DNA of 64,000 nt from Pseudomonas sp. Seg1 (lineage in GTDB: Bacteria; Pseudomonadota; Gammaproteobacteria; Pseudomonadales; Pseudomonadaceae), in the NCBI RefSeq assembly GCF_018326005.1, contig NZ_AP021903.1, positions 2,947,501 to 3,011,500 of the forward strand. Direction: 5' to 3'. The translations under genes were made by a program, and so were the position numbers. Below the pieces are notes generated by a model. The model was given only the letters and a program-made list of their open reading frames with translations, was not told the DNA's origin and searched no databases. Shown in pieces: positions 63,623-64,000 of the stretch; the stretch's first letter is position 1; every line of letters starts with the position of its first letter.

Positions 63623-64000
63623 TTATTCCTGAATGGCGGTGCCGACTTTGTCCGAGGCGGACCAGATGCGAAAACGCACTTCGACGTCCGACGGGGCATA
63701 CACCACTACCGGCAACTTGCTGTTGTACCGCAGCATGAAACCGTCGCCGACGACCGGCACGAACGCGCGTTTCTTCTGCGAGCCGGGCGGGCAGGCCATC
63801 ATTGTGCTCATCGGGCCGATAACCTTTTCCAGTCGGTAGAACGAGTAACCCCAGCCTTCGAGGTTTTTCTCGTCCAGAACCCCGCCCAGACGCTGGCGAT
63901 TGCAATCCACTTCGAGAGTTTTGCCCGCGAGAATCTCGACCTGGAAGTTCTCTTCCTGATCCTGCTTGGGCAGATGAATGACCTGGCGCGTGAAGCCCGC
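63623..64000 (-). CDS. eco: Ecotin, serine protease inhibitor (5' end outside window)
   Basis: The C-terminal 125 codons of an ecotin, the periplasmic dimeric inhibitor of trypsin-fold proteases. The frame is open to the window edge and reads [19 protein letters not shown] at its left end. Family marks are [22 protein letters not shown], the reactive loop STMMACP with Met at P1, and [20 protein letters not shown]. The signal peptide and start codon are beyond 64000. Two cysteines (VDCN, MACP) make the usual disulfide. Confidence 0.95.
   Translation of the reverse strand, partial: AGFTRQVIHLPKQDQEENFQVEILAGKTLEVDCNRQRLGGVLDEKNLEGWGYSFYRLEKVIGPMSTMMACPPGSQKKRAFVPVVGDGFMLRYNSKLPVVVYAPSDVEVRFRIWSASDKVGTAIQE

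Overview
This window is chromosomal DNA of a fluorescent Pseudomonas (P. fluorescens group). The evidence is the rRNA sequence, the complete ptxS-kguEKTD locus, modABC, gor, hppD, an MvaT/MvaU-type nucleoid protein, high third-position GC, and many copies of REP palindromes typical of that group (GTGGGAGCTGGCTTGCC, GGCGAGGGAGCTTGCTCCC and GAGCGAGCCTGCTCGC types). It reads as a stable chromosome. I see no prophage, IS element, plasmid backbone or CRISPR array.

Layout. 1-1605: 3' end of a 23S rRNA gene, 5S rRNA and the operon terminator. 1.6-5.7 kb: small conserved proteins, an ABC-F ATPase and a type IB topoisomerase. 5.7-8.4 kb: molybdate importer modABC behind a ModE-type box. 8.4-11.3 kb: nitronate monooxygenase, an AcuI/YhdH oxidoreductase and a GyrI-like protein. 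11.3-13.9 kb: alkylation repair (ada; 2OG-Fe oxygenase plus alkB), both transcripts preceded by the same 26-27-bp motif. 13.9-15.9 kb: six small orphan genes, two of them lipoproteins. 16-23 kb: galU, gor, a divergent KfrA-like protein/tyrosine recombinase pair, ahpC and ahpF. 23-29.2 kb: gloA, a secreted protein, an MvaT/MvaU protein, a CSS-EAL phosphodiesterase, hppD and rarD. 29.3-34 kb: an acyltransferase, an aldo/keto reductase with a LysR regulator, and a VOC protein. 34-38.5 kb: a sugar-diacid/glycerate locus (MFS, CdaR-type regulator, glycerate kinase). 38.8-41.6 kb: a chemoreceptor followed by an AruH-type transaminase. 42-47.4 kb: the 2-ketogluconate locus kguD-T-K-E with ptxS and two perfect PtxS operators. 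47.5-54.8 kb: DUF1345 protein and an RND pump divergent from an RstAB-like two-component system. 55-64 kb: pncA, a large orphan Ig-like protein, a TPR/ECF-sigma/anti-sigma operon, a methyltransferase, a second orphan protein, a DUF2834 protein, a short threonine deaminase, a NIPSNAP protein and a truncated ecotin gene.

The least expected signals are: (1) a 21-codon leader peptide with clustered Ile codons and mutually exclusive hairpins ahead of a threonine deaminase that lacks its allosteric domain, an apparent attenuator; (2) lux-box-like palindromes in front of two unrelated orphan genes; (3) an Ada that keeps its sensor Cys but has lost three of the four zinc ligands, together with a shared operator-like motif; (4) a KfrA-like/recombinase pair with three palindromes in the gap between them; (5) a 195-bp tandem duplication at the end of the cdaR-like gene whose two copies differ only at synonymous sites; and (6) a KguK whose C-terminus is encoded by a REP element. 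All function calls rest on reading the sequence, without database searches.
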